NCBI RefSeq assembly: GCF_017916255.1 | Contig: NZ_CP072827.1 | Location: 3,162,001-3,226,000, forward strand | Direction of reading: 5' to 3' | DNA from: Streptomyces mobaraensis NBRC 13819 = DSM 40847 | GTDB lineage: Bacteria > Actinomycetota > Actinomycetes > Streptomycetales > Streptomycetaceae | Length of the DNA: 64,000 nt | The notes under the pieces: model-generated | What the model saw: the letters and a program-made list of their open reading frames with translations, nothing else | Told to the model about the DNA's origin: nothing | The model's database searches: none | Translations under genes and position numbers: made by a program | In this document: positions 24,157 through 31,887 of the stretch, piece by piece | How positions within the stretch are numbered: the first letter of the stretch is position 1 | Layout of the letters: each line of letters begins with the position of its first letter

Positions 24157-26679
24157 ATGATGCCGATAACGGAGGCCGTGTCCCTGGGCCTGGCCGCGGG
24201 CACGGCCACCGCCGCAGTGATCGCCGCGCCGCTGCTGATCCGCGTCCGGCGCCTGAACGCGCGGCTGCGCGAGGAGCTGGCCGCCGCCACGGAGTACGGG
24301 TCCCGGCTGGCCGACCGGCAGCGCGCCTGGTCGGACGAGTTGGAGCGACTCGTCGACGTCCGGCTGCCCGCGGTCCTGGAGGGCGTCCCGGAGGCCGACG
24401 TTCCGAAGCCGCTGTACGGCGTTCCCGACGGCGACCCGGAGGCCGCGGCGCTCGCCGCCCGCCACGAGGCGCTGCTGTCGCGAACGGCGGCGGCCATCCG
24501 GACCCGGAAGGACCGCGAGGAGTCCGGGCGCGCCGCGTTCCTGGTCATGGCGGACCGCATCCAGGTGATGGCCCTCGCCCAGCAGCAGGGCCTCGACGTG
24601 CTGGAACAGAGCGCCGAGGACCCGGTGCTGATGGCCGGTCTGATGCGCGCCGACCACGCGGCGGCGCAGCTCGCCCGGCAGGCGCAGACGATGAAGGTGC
24701 TGTGCGGCGCGTGGCCCGGACGGCAGTGGCCCGACGCGGTCTCGCTGCTGGACGTGGTGCGTGGCGCGCAGTCGCGGATCCTGGAGTACCAGCGGGTCCG
24801 CGTCCAGGGCGCGCGGGACGCCGCCGTCGAACCGCGCGCGGTCGAGGCGCTGATCCACGCGGTCGCCGAGCTGCTCGACAACGCCACCCGCTACTCGCCG
24901 CCGACCGTGACCGTGCTGGTGGGCATCCGCCCGGTGCACAGCGGCGCCGTGATCGAGATCGACGACGGCGGGCTGGGGATGACCGAGCAGGCCCTCGCCG
25001 AGGCCGAGGTGCGGCTCGGCGGCGGCGCCGCGGCCCAGGGACGCGGCCTGGGCGCGAAGCCGCAGCTCGGCCTGGCCGCCGTGGGCATGCTGGCCCGGCG
25101 GTACGGGTTCTCGGTGAAGCTGGACTCGCCGTCGGCGTACGGCGGCGTACGGGCCGTCGTCCTCGTCCCGTCCGCCCTGCTCACCCAGGGGCCGACGACC
25201 CCGGCCACCCCGGCGCCCCCGCGCGCGCCCGGGCTGCGGGAACAGGCCGAACGGGAACAGGCGGAACGGCGCCGGGCGCGGCGGGACGCGCACGGGTACG
25301 CGCCGGGGGCGGGGACGGCCGCGCCGGCGGACGCGGGCGTTCCGTCGGCGTCCGCGACACCTTCGGCCTCGCCTGGTGACGCCGCTCCGGCGTGGGACGC
25401 GCCGCGCGAGCACATGCCGCCTGAGGCGATGCCGCGTCAGGACGATGCCGGTGGCACCGAGATGCGACACGGGTACGACGCCGGGGTGCCGGGCGGGTAC
25501 GCGGCCGGGGCGCGCGACGGGTACGCCTCGCGCGCCGTCGCCGGTCCGGAGACGGACGGTGCCGTCGGGCACGGTACGGAACCGCGCCACCCCGGCGTTC
25601 CGGCCGCCGGGGCCGCGGAGGCCGCGGAGGCCGCGGCGATGACGCGCGGTGGGCTCCCGCGCCGGCGCAGCCGCCGGGTGGCGGGTCCGGCTCACGCCCA
25701 CGGGCCCTCGCAGGGGCCGGCACCTCGGCGTTCGGCGGCTTCGGCGTCCGCGACGCGGGGCCCGGAGCCCGTCCGGTCGCCGCAGCAGGCCGCGGCCTTC
25801 ATGAGCAGCCTGCAGGCCGGTACCCGGCTGGGGCGCGAGGAGGCGGCGGAGGCGGCTGCCGGGAACGGCGTGGGCGGGAGCGCACGGGCGGCGGTGGGCA
25901 CTCCGGCGGCCGGGCCGTCCTCCGGGGTTCCGGAAGCGGAGCCGGCAGCGAAGACGGCAGCGGAGATCCCCGCCGAGGTGCCCCCACAGGCGCCGCCGGC
26001 GGCTCCCGGCGCGGCATCCGCGCAGGCCGTGGCCGGTGGAGAGGTGGAGGCGGCGCCGACCCCCCGGACGCCACAGGCCACAATGGCGGCGGAGGCCACC
26101 GGTCCGGTCGGCCCGTCGGATACTGCCGCAGGGGAAGGAGCTGCCGTGCGAGCGGGAGCGGATTCCGCCCTGTGGGCGGATGTTGACGCCTCGGCGGATG
26201 CCGGCGTTTCGGCGGGCGCTGACGCCTCGGCCGTTGCTGACGCATCGGCCTGCGCTGGCGCTTCGGCGGATGGTGTGAGGGCGGAGACTCCCGCCGGAGC
26301 ATGGGGGCTCGACGACCCGGCGGATCCCGCCGAGCTGCCGGGCACCCCCGGGAAGCCGAACGCCGTCGGACTGCCGGACGCTCTCGGGCAGCCGGACTCC
26401 GTCGCGCAGCCGGACACCATCGACCTGCCGGACTCAGCAAGCCCGCCGGACTCCGTCGGCTCGACCGATCCGGCCCGCCCGACAGCCCCCGCCCGCCCGG
26501 CGGAAGCGGCGGCTCCGGTGGGGCGGGCGCGTCCGGCGCCCCCGGCGAACGCCGCAGACCCGGCAAACGCCACGGACCCAGCGGACGCCACGGACCCAGC
26601 GGATGTGGAAGCGGAAGCGGAAGCGGCAGAGCCGGCGCGGCCCCGTGAGCCGAACGACAGCGAAAGGGAATCGCGTTGA
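24157..26679 (+). CDS. cvnA: Conservon sensor-kinase-like ATPase CvnA with long disordered tail
   Basis: An 840-residue protein. An N-terminal membrane helix (LGLAAGTATAAVIAAPLLI) precedes a helical linker and a GHKL ATPase domain with N box HAVAELLDNATRYSPP (Asn242), the D box DDGGLGM (269-275) and a G2-type GLGAKPQLGLAAVG. There is no typical phospho-accepting H box. From about residue 345 to the end, nearly 500 residues are Ala/Gly/Pro-rich with internal repeats. In conservons CvnA forms a membrane-proximal complex with CvnB-D that resembles a eukaryotic G-protein system. The TTGA at its end overlaps cvnB. Confidence 0.92.
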   Translation: MMPITEAVSLGLAAGTATAAVIAAPLLIRVRRLNARLREELAAATEYGSRLADRQRAWSDELERLVDVRLPAVLEGVPEADVPKPLYGVPDGDPEAAALAARHEALLSRTAAAIRTRKDREESGRAAFLVMADRIQVMALAQQQGLDVLEQSAEDPVLMAGLMRADHAAAQLARQAQTMKVLCGAWPGRQWPDAVSLLDVVRGAQSRILEYQRVRVQGARDAAVEPRAVEALIHAVAELLDNATRYSPPTVTVLVGIRPVHSGAVIEIDDGGLGMTEQALAEAEVRLGGGAAAQGRGLGAKPQLGLAAVGMLARRYGFSVKLDSPSAYGGVRAVVLVPSALLTQGPTTPATPAPPRAPGLREQAEREQAERRRARRDAHGYAPGAGTAAPADAGVPSASATPSASPGDAAPAWDAPREHMPPEAMPRQDDAGGTEMRHGYDAGVPGGYAAGARDGYASRAVAGPETDGAVGHGTEPRHPGVPAAGAAEAAEAAAMTRGGLPRRRSRRVAGPAHAHGPSQGPAPRRSAASASATRGPEPVRSPQQAAAFMSSLQAGTRLGREEAAEAAAGNGVGGSARAAVGTPAAGPSSGVPEAEPAAKTAAEIPAEVPPQAPPAAPGAASAQAVAGGEVEAAPTPRTPQATMAAEATGPVGPSDTAAGEGAAVRAGADSALWADVDASADAGVSAGADASAVADASACAGASADGVRAETPAGAWGLDDPADPAELPGTPGKPNAVGLPDALGQPDSVAQPDTIDLPDSASPPDSVGSTDPARPTAPARPAEAAAPVGRARPAPPANAADPANATDPADATDPADVEAEAEAAEPARPREPNDSERESR

Positions 26680-27080
26680 GTACGAACGGGAATCTGGAGT
26701 GGCTGCTCGCCGACATCCTGCGGGTGCCCGCGGTGCGGCACGCGCTCGTGGTGTCCCGCGACGGGCTGCGGCTGGCCGGTTCGCCCGACATATCCACCGA
26801 TGACGCGGACCGCCTCTCGGCGATCTGTTCCGGCCTGCTCTCGCTCGGCCACGAGGCCGCCGCGCAGCTCGCCGGCGACGGGAGCGCGCCGCGGCAGGTG
26901 ATGGTGGAGTTCGACGGCGGTTTCCTGTTCCTGGTGGCCGCCGGGCCGGGCGCCTCGCTGGCCGTGGCCACGGCGGCGGACGTGGACGCCGGGCTGGTCG
27001 CGCGGGAGATGCAGCACATGGTGGTGCGCATAGGGCAGCACCTCAGCAGCCCGCCCCGCACCCGTACCGCCACTCCGTGA
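26676..27080 (+). CDS. cvnB: Roadblock/LC7 domain protein CvnB
   Basis: A 134-residue roadblock protein. It shows the typical LEWLLADILRVPAVRHALVVSRDGLRLA opening and the central strand-helix pattern ending in REMQHMVVRIGQHL. Roadblock proteins regulate small GTPases such as MglA, and here the likely partner is CvnD. It starts at TTG 26676, overlapping the cvnA stop, and ends in a GTGA overlap with cvnC, so the four genes are translationally coupled. Confidence 0.93.
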   Translation: MSTNGNLEWLLADILRVPAVRHALVVSRDGLRLAGSPDISTDDADRLSAICSGLLSLGHEAAAQLAGDGSAPRQVMVEFDGGFLFLVAAGPGASLAVATAADVDAGLVAREMQHMVVRIGQHLSSPPRTRTATP

Positions 27081-27490
27081 GCGGCGCGACCGGCGCGGGG
27101 CCGGTACGCCCCTATGTGATCACCGGCGGCCGAGTGGCCCCTTCCCGGGACACCCTCGCGCTGGAGACCCTGGTGGTGGCCGCCGGAAGCACCGGGGCGG
27201 AAAGCACCGGAGCCACTGAGGCCACCACGGCAACCGGCGCCGCCGCAGCCGCCGGTGAGCACGCGGCCGACCTCAGTCCGGAGTGCGCCGCGATCCTGGA
27301 CCTCTGCGTCCGGCTGCTGTCCGTGGCGGAGGTCGCCGCCCATCTGCGCCAGCCGGTCGCGGTGATCAAGGTGCTGCTCGCCGACCTGCTCGACGCCGGC
27401 CTGGTCGTCGCCCGTCCCCCGGTCACGGCCGCCGACCGGCACGATCCCGCCCTGCTGAAAGAGGTACTCGATGGACTCCGCCAACTCTGA
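27077..27490 (+). CDS. cvnC: DUF742 protein CvnC
   Basis: A 137-residue DUF742 protein. The diagnostic start VRPYVITGGRVAP and the winged-helix-like LCVRLLSVAEVAAHLRQPVAVIKVLLADLLDAGLV are present, separated by an unusual Ala/Thr-rich insert (about residues 36-58). The usual ending (DPALLKEVLDGLRQL) is kept. Its biochemical role in conservons is not settled; it binds other Cvn proteins in the published model. It overlaps cvnD by 20 nt. Confidence 0.93.
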   Translation: MSGATGAGPVRPYVITGGRVAPSRDTLALETLVVAAGSTGAESTGATEATTATGAAAAAGEHAADLSPECAAILDLCVRLLSVAEVAAHLRQPVAVIKVLLADLLDAGLVVARPPVTAADRHDPALLKEVLDGLRQL

Positions 27491-28076
27491 GGGCGGCCGC
27501 TACCTTCCCCCGACCGTGCGCACGTCCGTGAAGATCGTCATCGCCGGCCCGCTGGGCGTCGGCAAGACGACGCTCATCGGCTCGCTCAGCGAGATCCCGC
27601 CGCTGCGCACCGAGGAGACCATGACGCAGGCCGGGCAGGGCGTGGACGACGTGCTGCCGGGCAAGGCCACCACCACCGTGGCCATGGACTTCGGGCGGAT
27701 CACCCTCAACCGGCGACGGGTCCTCTACCTCTTCGGCACCCCCGGCCAGCCGCGTTTCTTCCCGCTGTGGCGGCATCTGACGCACGGCGCGCTCGGGGCG
27801 CTCGCGCTGATCGACACGCGCCGGCTGGAGGCGAGTTTCGACGTGCTCGGGCACCTGGAGGACCTGGGCGTCCCGTTCGCCGTCGCCGCCAACGCGTTCC
27901 CGGACGCGCCGGTGTACCCGGCGGAGGAACTGCGGGAAGCGCTGGACCTGCTGCCGGACACCCCGGTGATGCTCTGCGACGCCCGCGACCGGGCGTCGAG
28001 CGCGCGGGCGCTGGTCACGCTCGTCGACCACCTGTACACGGCCGCCGCCGCGTCGCTGGAGGCACCGGCGTCATGA
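27471..28076 (+). CDS. cvnD: Conservon small GTPase CvnD
   Basis: A 201-residue Ras-like GTPase. Walker A is GPLGVGKTT (Lys32), the switch region includes ATTTVAMDFG, and G3 is FGTPGQ. The G4 position reads AANAFPD in place of NKxD, as in other conservon GTPases, so guanine recognition departs from Ras. It should cycle between GDP and GTP under control of CvnA-C. The gene overlaps cvnC and its stop overlaps the P450 start (ATGA). Confidence 0.93.
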   Translation: MDSANSEGGRYLPPTVRTSVKIVIAGPLGVGKTTLIGSLSEIPPLRTEETMTQAGQGVDDVLPGKATTTVAMDFGRITLNRRRVLYLFGTPGQPRFFPLWRHLTHGALGALALIDTRRLEASFDVLGHLEDLGVPFAVAANAFPDAPVYPAEELREALDLLPDTPVMLCDARDRASSARALVTLVDHLYTAAAASLEAPAS

Positions 28077-29587
28077 CCGCACCGATACCGAACACACCCA
28101 ACACACCGAATACGCCGAACACACCGGGTGCCCAACAGCACCAGCAGCACCGACAGCCCCACCACCACGCCGGGGACGCCCAGTCAGCCTCGGGCATCCC
28201 CGGCGCCCCGCCCCCTCCGGCGCACCCCCCGTCCGTCCCACCGCCCCCGCCCGGCTGCCCGGCCCACCAGGCCGCAGCCGGGAGCCCGTCCCCCGCCGCC
28301 GCCCTCTACGGCGAGGTCCTCACCGGCGACACCCACGCCCTCTACGAGCGCCTTCGCCGCGAGCACGGCCCGGTCGTCCCCGTCGAGTTGGAACCGGGTG
28401 TCCCGGCCTGGCTGGTGATCGGCTACCGGGAGCTGCTGGAGGTCACCCGCAACGAGGAGTGCTTCTCGCACGACTCGCGCCGCTGGCGGGCGTTGCGCGA
28501 GGGGCTGGTGCGGCCCGACTCGCCGCTGCTGCCGATGATGGGCTACCGGCCGACCGTGCTGTTCGCCGACGGGCCCGAGCACCGCCGGCTCTACCGCGCG
28601 GTGAACGACGGCTTCGCCCGCCTCGACCAGCACCGGCTGCGCCGCAGCATCGCCCAGCTTTCGAACATGCTCCTGGACGCGATCGCCCCGCGCGGCGAGG
28701 CCGACCTCCTGGCCGAGTACGCGATGCAGCTGCCGCTGTGGGCCGCCTCCCGGATGCTCGGACTGTCCGACGACGTCGCGCCCGAACTGATCGCCGCCGT
28801 GCGCGGAATGGTGGACAGCGGCCCGGAGGCGACCGCCGCCAACCAGGCACTCCAGCGGATCCTCGGCGACCTGGTGCACCGCAAGCTGGCCGAGCCGGGC
28901 GACGACCTCACCTCCTGGCTGCTCGCGCACCCCGAGGGCCTGTCGCCCGAGGAGGTCCTGCACCACCTGGCCGTCATCATCGTCGCGGGCAACGGACCCG
29001 CCGCCAACTGGACGGCGGCGACGATCCGGCTGCTGCTCACCGACGCCCGCTTCCGCACCCATGTCACCGGCGGCCGGCTCACCGTGGACGCGGCCCTCGA
29101 CGAGGTGCTGTGGCGGGACGCGCCGGTGCAGAACTTCCCGGGCCGGTACGCCACCCGCGACCTGCGCTTCGGCGGGCGGTACGTACGCGAGGGCGACGCG
29201 CTGCTGCTCGGCCTCGCCGCCGCCAACCACGATCCCGCCGTACTGCCGCCGGACGGGCAGATCGTTCCGGGCAACCGTTCCCACCTGGCGTTCGGCGCGG
29301 GCCCGCACACCTGCCCGGCCCGCGACCAGGCCCGGGTGATCGCCCACACCGCCGTCGACACCCTCGTCCACCGCCTGCCCGACATCCGGCTCGCGGTGCC
29401 CGCCGGGGAGCTGTCCTACCGGCCGTCCCCCTGGGCCCGCGCCCTCACCGCCCTGCCCGTGCGCTTCAGCCCGGTCGCACCGGGCCCCGCGGCGCCGGGC
29501 CCGGCCGTACCGAGCACCGCCACACCAAGTCCCGTCACGCAAAGCCCCGTCGCACCAAGCACCGCCCCACCAAGTCCCTTCACGTAA
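28073..29587 (+). CDS. CYP157-type cytochrome P450 lacking the EXXR motif
   Basis: A 504-residue P450 coupled to cvnD by ATGA. The heme loop FGAGPHTCPARD has the ligand Cys414 (Pro replaces the usual Gly after it). The K-helix reads E344-V-L-W347-R where E-x-x-R is expected, so the Arg is displaced. The I-helix reads VAGNGPAANW, without the acid-Thr pair that handles dioxygen. Loss of EXXR is the published hallmark of CYP157, a family repeatedly found in conservons. Residues 1-75 are Pro/His/Gln-rich and the last 40 are a Pro/Thr repeat tail, both probably disordered. Catalytic activity is uncertain. Confidence 0.9.
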   Translation: MTAPIPNTPNTPNTPNTPGAQQHQQHRQPHHHAGDAQSASGIPGAPPPPAHPPSVPPPPPGCPAHQAAAGSPSPAAALYGEVLTGDTHALYERLRREHGPVVPVELEPGVPAWLVIGYRELLEVTRNEECFSHDSRRWRALREGLVRPDSPLLPMMGYRPTVLFADGPEHRRLYRAVNDGFARLDQHRLRRSIAQLSNMLLDAIAPRGEADLLAEYAMQLPLWAASRMLGLSDDVAPELIAAVRGMVDSGPEATAANQALQRILGDLVHRKLAEPGDDLTSWLLAHPEGLSPEEVLHHLAVIIVAGNGPAANWTAATIRLLLTDARFRTHVTGGRLTVDAALDEVLWRDAPVQNFPGRYATRDLRFGGRYVREGDALLLGLAAANHDPAVLPPDGQIVPGNRSHLAFGAGPHTCPARDQARVIAHTAVDTLVHRLPDIRLAVPAGELSYRPSPWARALTALPVRFSPVAPGPAAPGPAVPSTATPSPVTQSPVAPSTAPPSPFT

Positions 29588-29646
29588 CCCCCCGTCGTAC
29601 CGAGCACCGCCGTCACACACCCCACAGCCGCCGCTGGAGGCACGCC

Positions 29647-30873
29647 ATGGACGACACCCGCACCGACGACGCACCGCCCTTCCGCCTGGACGTGACCGGA
29701 GCCGACCTCCACGGGGAGATCCGGCGGCTGCGTGACGCCGGACCCGTCGTCCGCGTCGAGCTGCCGGACGGGATACCCGCCTGGGTGGTCACCCGCCACC
29801 GGCTGCTGCGCGAGCTGCTCACCGACCCGCGCGTCGTCAAGGACCCGGTCAACTGGACGCTGTTGCGCGACGGTTCGGTGCACGAGGGGTGGCCGCTGAT
29901 CAACTTCGTGGCGCCGGCGGGCATGGTGACCGCCGACGGCGACGACCACCGGCGGCTGCGCACCCTGGTCACGCAGGCGTTCACGCCCCGGCGCATCGCC
30001 GGGATGCGCGCGCCCGTCGAGGCGAACGTGGAGCGGCTGCTGGACCGGCTCGCCGCGCAGCCGCCCGGCCCGGTGGACGTACGAGCGCTGTTCGCCTACC
30101 CGCTGGCCATGCGGACAATCGGCGACCTGCTCGGCGTCCCGGAGGAGCGGTACGACGAGTTCCGGGCCCTCTCCGCCAGCCTGACCAGCAGCGCGACCGG
30201 GCCCGACGAGGTCGTCGCGACCCGCCGCCGCCTGCTCGCGCTGCTCGCCGCGCTGGTGGCCGAGAAGCGGGCGGCGCCCGGCGAGGACATCATCAGCGAC
30301 CTGATCGCCGCCCGCGAGGACGCCGACCGGCTCTCCGAAGAGGAGCTCATCGGCACCCTCCTGCTCATGCTCGTCGCGGGCCACGGCACCACCCTCAACC
30401 TCGTCACCAACGCGGTGCGCGCCCTGCTCACCCACCCCGAGCAACTGGCCCGCGTCCGCGCCGGCGAGCTGCCCTGGTCGTCGGTGGTCGAGGAGACGCT
30501 GCGCTGGGACTCGCCCGTCGGCCACTTCCCGATGCGCTACGCCAAGGAGGACATCCCGCTGGAGGGCGCGGTGATCCGGCGCGGCGACGCGATCCTCGCC
30601 TCGTACGTGGCGGCGGGCCGGGACCCGGAGCAGTACGGGCCGACGGCGGAGGACTTCGACACCGGGCGCGAGAACAAGCGCCACCTCACCTTCGGGCACG
30701 GCGCCCACTTCTGCGTCGGCGCCGCGCTGGCCCGGCTGCAGGCCGAGACCGCCCTCCCGGCCCTCTTCACCCGCTTCCCCGGCCTCTCCCTGGCCACCGC
30801 CCCGGAGGAGCTCCGACCGCTTCCGTCCTTCATCAGCAACAGCGTCGGAACCCTGCCGGTCCTGCGCGGCTGA
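29647..30873 (+). CDS. CYP154-like cytochrome P450
   Basis: A 408-residue canonical bacterial P450. I-helix AGHGTT, K-helix EETLR and heme loop FGHGAHFCVGA with Cys356 are all intact. It follows the CYP157-type gene after 59 bp, the same order as in several conservons, and probably hydroxylates a small hydrophobic substrate with electrons from ferredoxin. No ferredoxin gene is next to it. The defective-looking upstream P450 and this canonical one may act together, but that is inference. Confidence 0.92.
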   Translation: MDDTRTDDAPPFRLDVTGADLHGEIRRLRDAGPVVRVELPDGIPAWVVTRHRLLRELLTDPRVVKDPVNWTLLRDGSVHEGWPLINFVAPAGMVTADGDDHRRLRTLVTQAFTPRRIAGMRAPVEANVERLLDRLAAQPPGPVDVRALFAYPLAMRTIGDLLGVPEERYDEFRALSASLTSSATGPDEVVATRRRLLALLAALVAEKRAAPGEDIISDLIAAREDADRLSEEELIGTLLLMLVAGHGTTLNLVTNAVRALLTHPEQLARVRAGELPWSSVVEETLRWDSPVGHFPMRYAKEDIPLEGAVIRRGDAILASYVAAGRDPEQYGPTAEDFDTGRENKRHLTFGHGAHFCVGAALARLQAETALPALFTRFPGLSLATAPEELRPLPSFISNSVGTLPVLRG

Positions 30874-31022
30874 GCAGCCCCAGGGGGTGAGGCGCGGGGC
30901 CTACCCATGACATTCGTCCTGCCCGATCCCCCACACCCGGCCCTGCCGCCGGGCACCCCCGTTCCGCGAGGCTGTGATCAGCACCCCGGGAACGTCCCGG
31001 GACCAGCCCAGGAGCAGCAAGC

Positions 31023-31766
31023 ATGTCGCAGGCAACGGCCCAGCCCGCCACCGCCACCGCCACCACCCCCGTGACCGCGACCGCGACCGCGGCCCCGGCG
31101 CGCGAGGAGCACCCGCTCGTCACCGCCTTCAAGCCGCTGCTGCTGGACGTCGCCGTGCCGCTGGGCGGCTACTACCTGCTGCACGACGGCTTCGGGCTGG
31201 GCCTCGTCCTCTCCCTGGCCCTCAGCAGCGTGGTGCCCGCCGTCCGCACCGTCGTCGGCGTGGTGCGCGAGCGGACGGTGAACGGGCTGGCCGGTGTGAT
31301 GCTGGTGGTCAACGTCCTCTCCATGGTGCTGAGTTTCGCCACCGGTGACGCCCGACTGATGATCGCCAAGGACTCGGTCATCAGCAGCTTCGTCGGCGGC
31401 GCGATCCTCTGGTCCGCCGTCCGGGGCACGTCCCTGATGACGGCCGGCCTCAAGCCCATGCTGGTCAAGGGCAGTTCGGCGAAGGCCGCCGCCTGGGACC
31501 GCCTGACGTCGCGGAACGCCCGCTTCCGGACCCTGGAGCGCCGCTACAGCGCCGTCTGGGGCGTGGCACTCCTCACCGAGTGCGCGGCCCGCGTGATCGG
31601 CGCCTACACGCTGCCCGTCGACGTCATGGCCTCCTGGGGTTCGACGGTGATGCTGCTGGGCGCCATCGCGGTGGGCATCGTGGTGGGCGGCGCGGTGGGC
31701 GTGGGCCCGATGGAGGAGCTGCTGGACGCCGAGGCGGCGGAGCTCGAAGCGGTGCCCCACGCCTGA
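31023..31766 (+). CDS. VC0807-like integral membrane protein
   Basis: A 247-residue protein with a 30-residue Ala/Thr-rich cytosolic start and about six membrane helices (for example LDVAVPLGGYYLLHDGFGLG, LVLSLALSSVVPAVRTVVGV and VMLLGAIAVGIVVGGAVG). The motif GYYLLHD...ALSSVVPAVRT is the VC0807 family pattern. It has no known activity; related proteins look like intracellular septation A-type membrane proteins. ATG 31023 follows AGGAGC. Monocistronic. Confidence 0.78.
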   Translation: MSQATAQPATATATTPVTATATAAPAREEHPLVTAFKPLLLDVAVPLGGYYLLHDGFGLGLVLSLALSSVVPAVRTVVGVVRERTVNGLAGVMLVVNVLSMVLSFATGDARLMIAKDSVISSFVGGAILWSAVRGTSLMTAGLKPMLVKGSSAKAAAWDRLTSRNARFRTLERRYSAVWGVALLTECAARVIGAYTLPVDVMASWGSTVMLLGAIAVGIVVGGAVGVGPMEELLDAEAAELEAVPHA

Positions 31767-31887
31767 CGGACCGCCAGTCCGATCGCAAGCCGCCGCGACT
31801 AGAGTTGACGGGTCACCGCTGGTCATGGAGCCAGTACGTATCGCGGTTCCGGGACGGATCGGTCTCGGGGGGAGGGCTGAATCCGCC

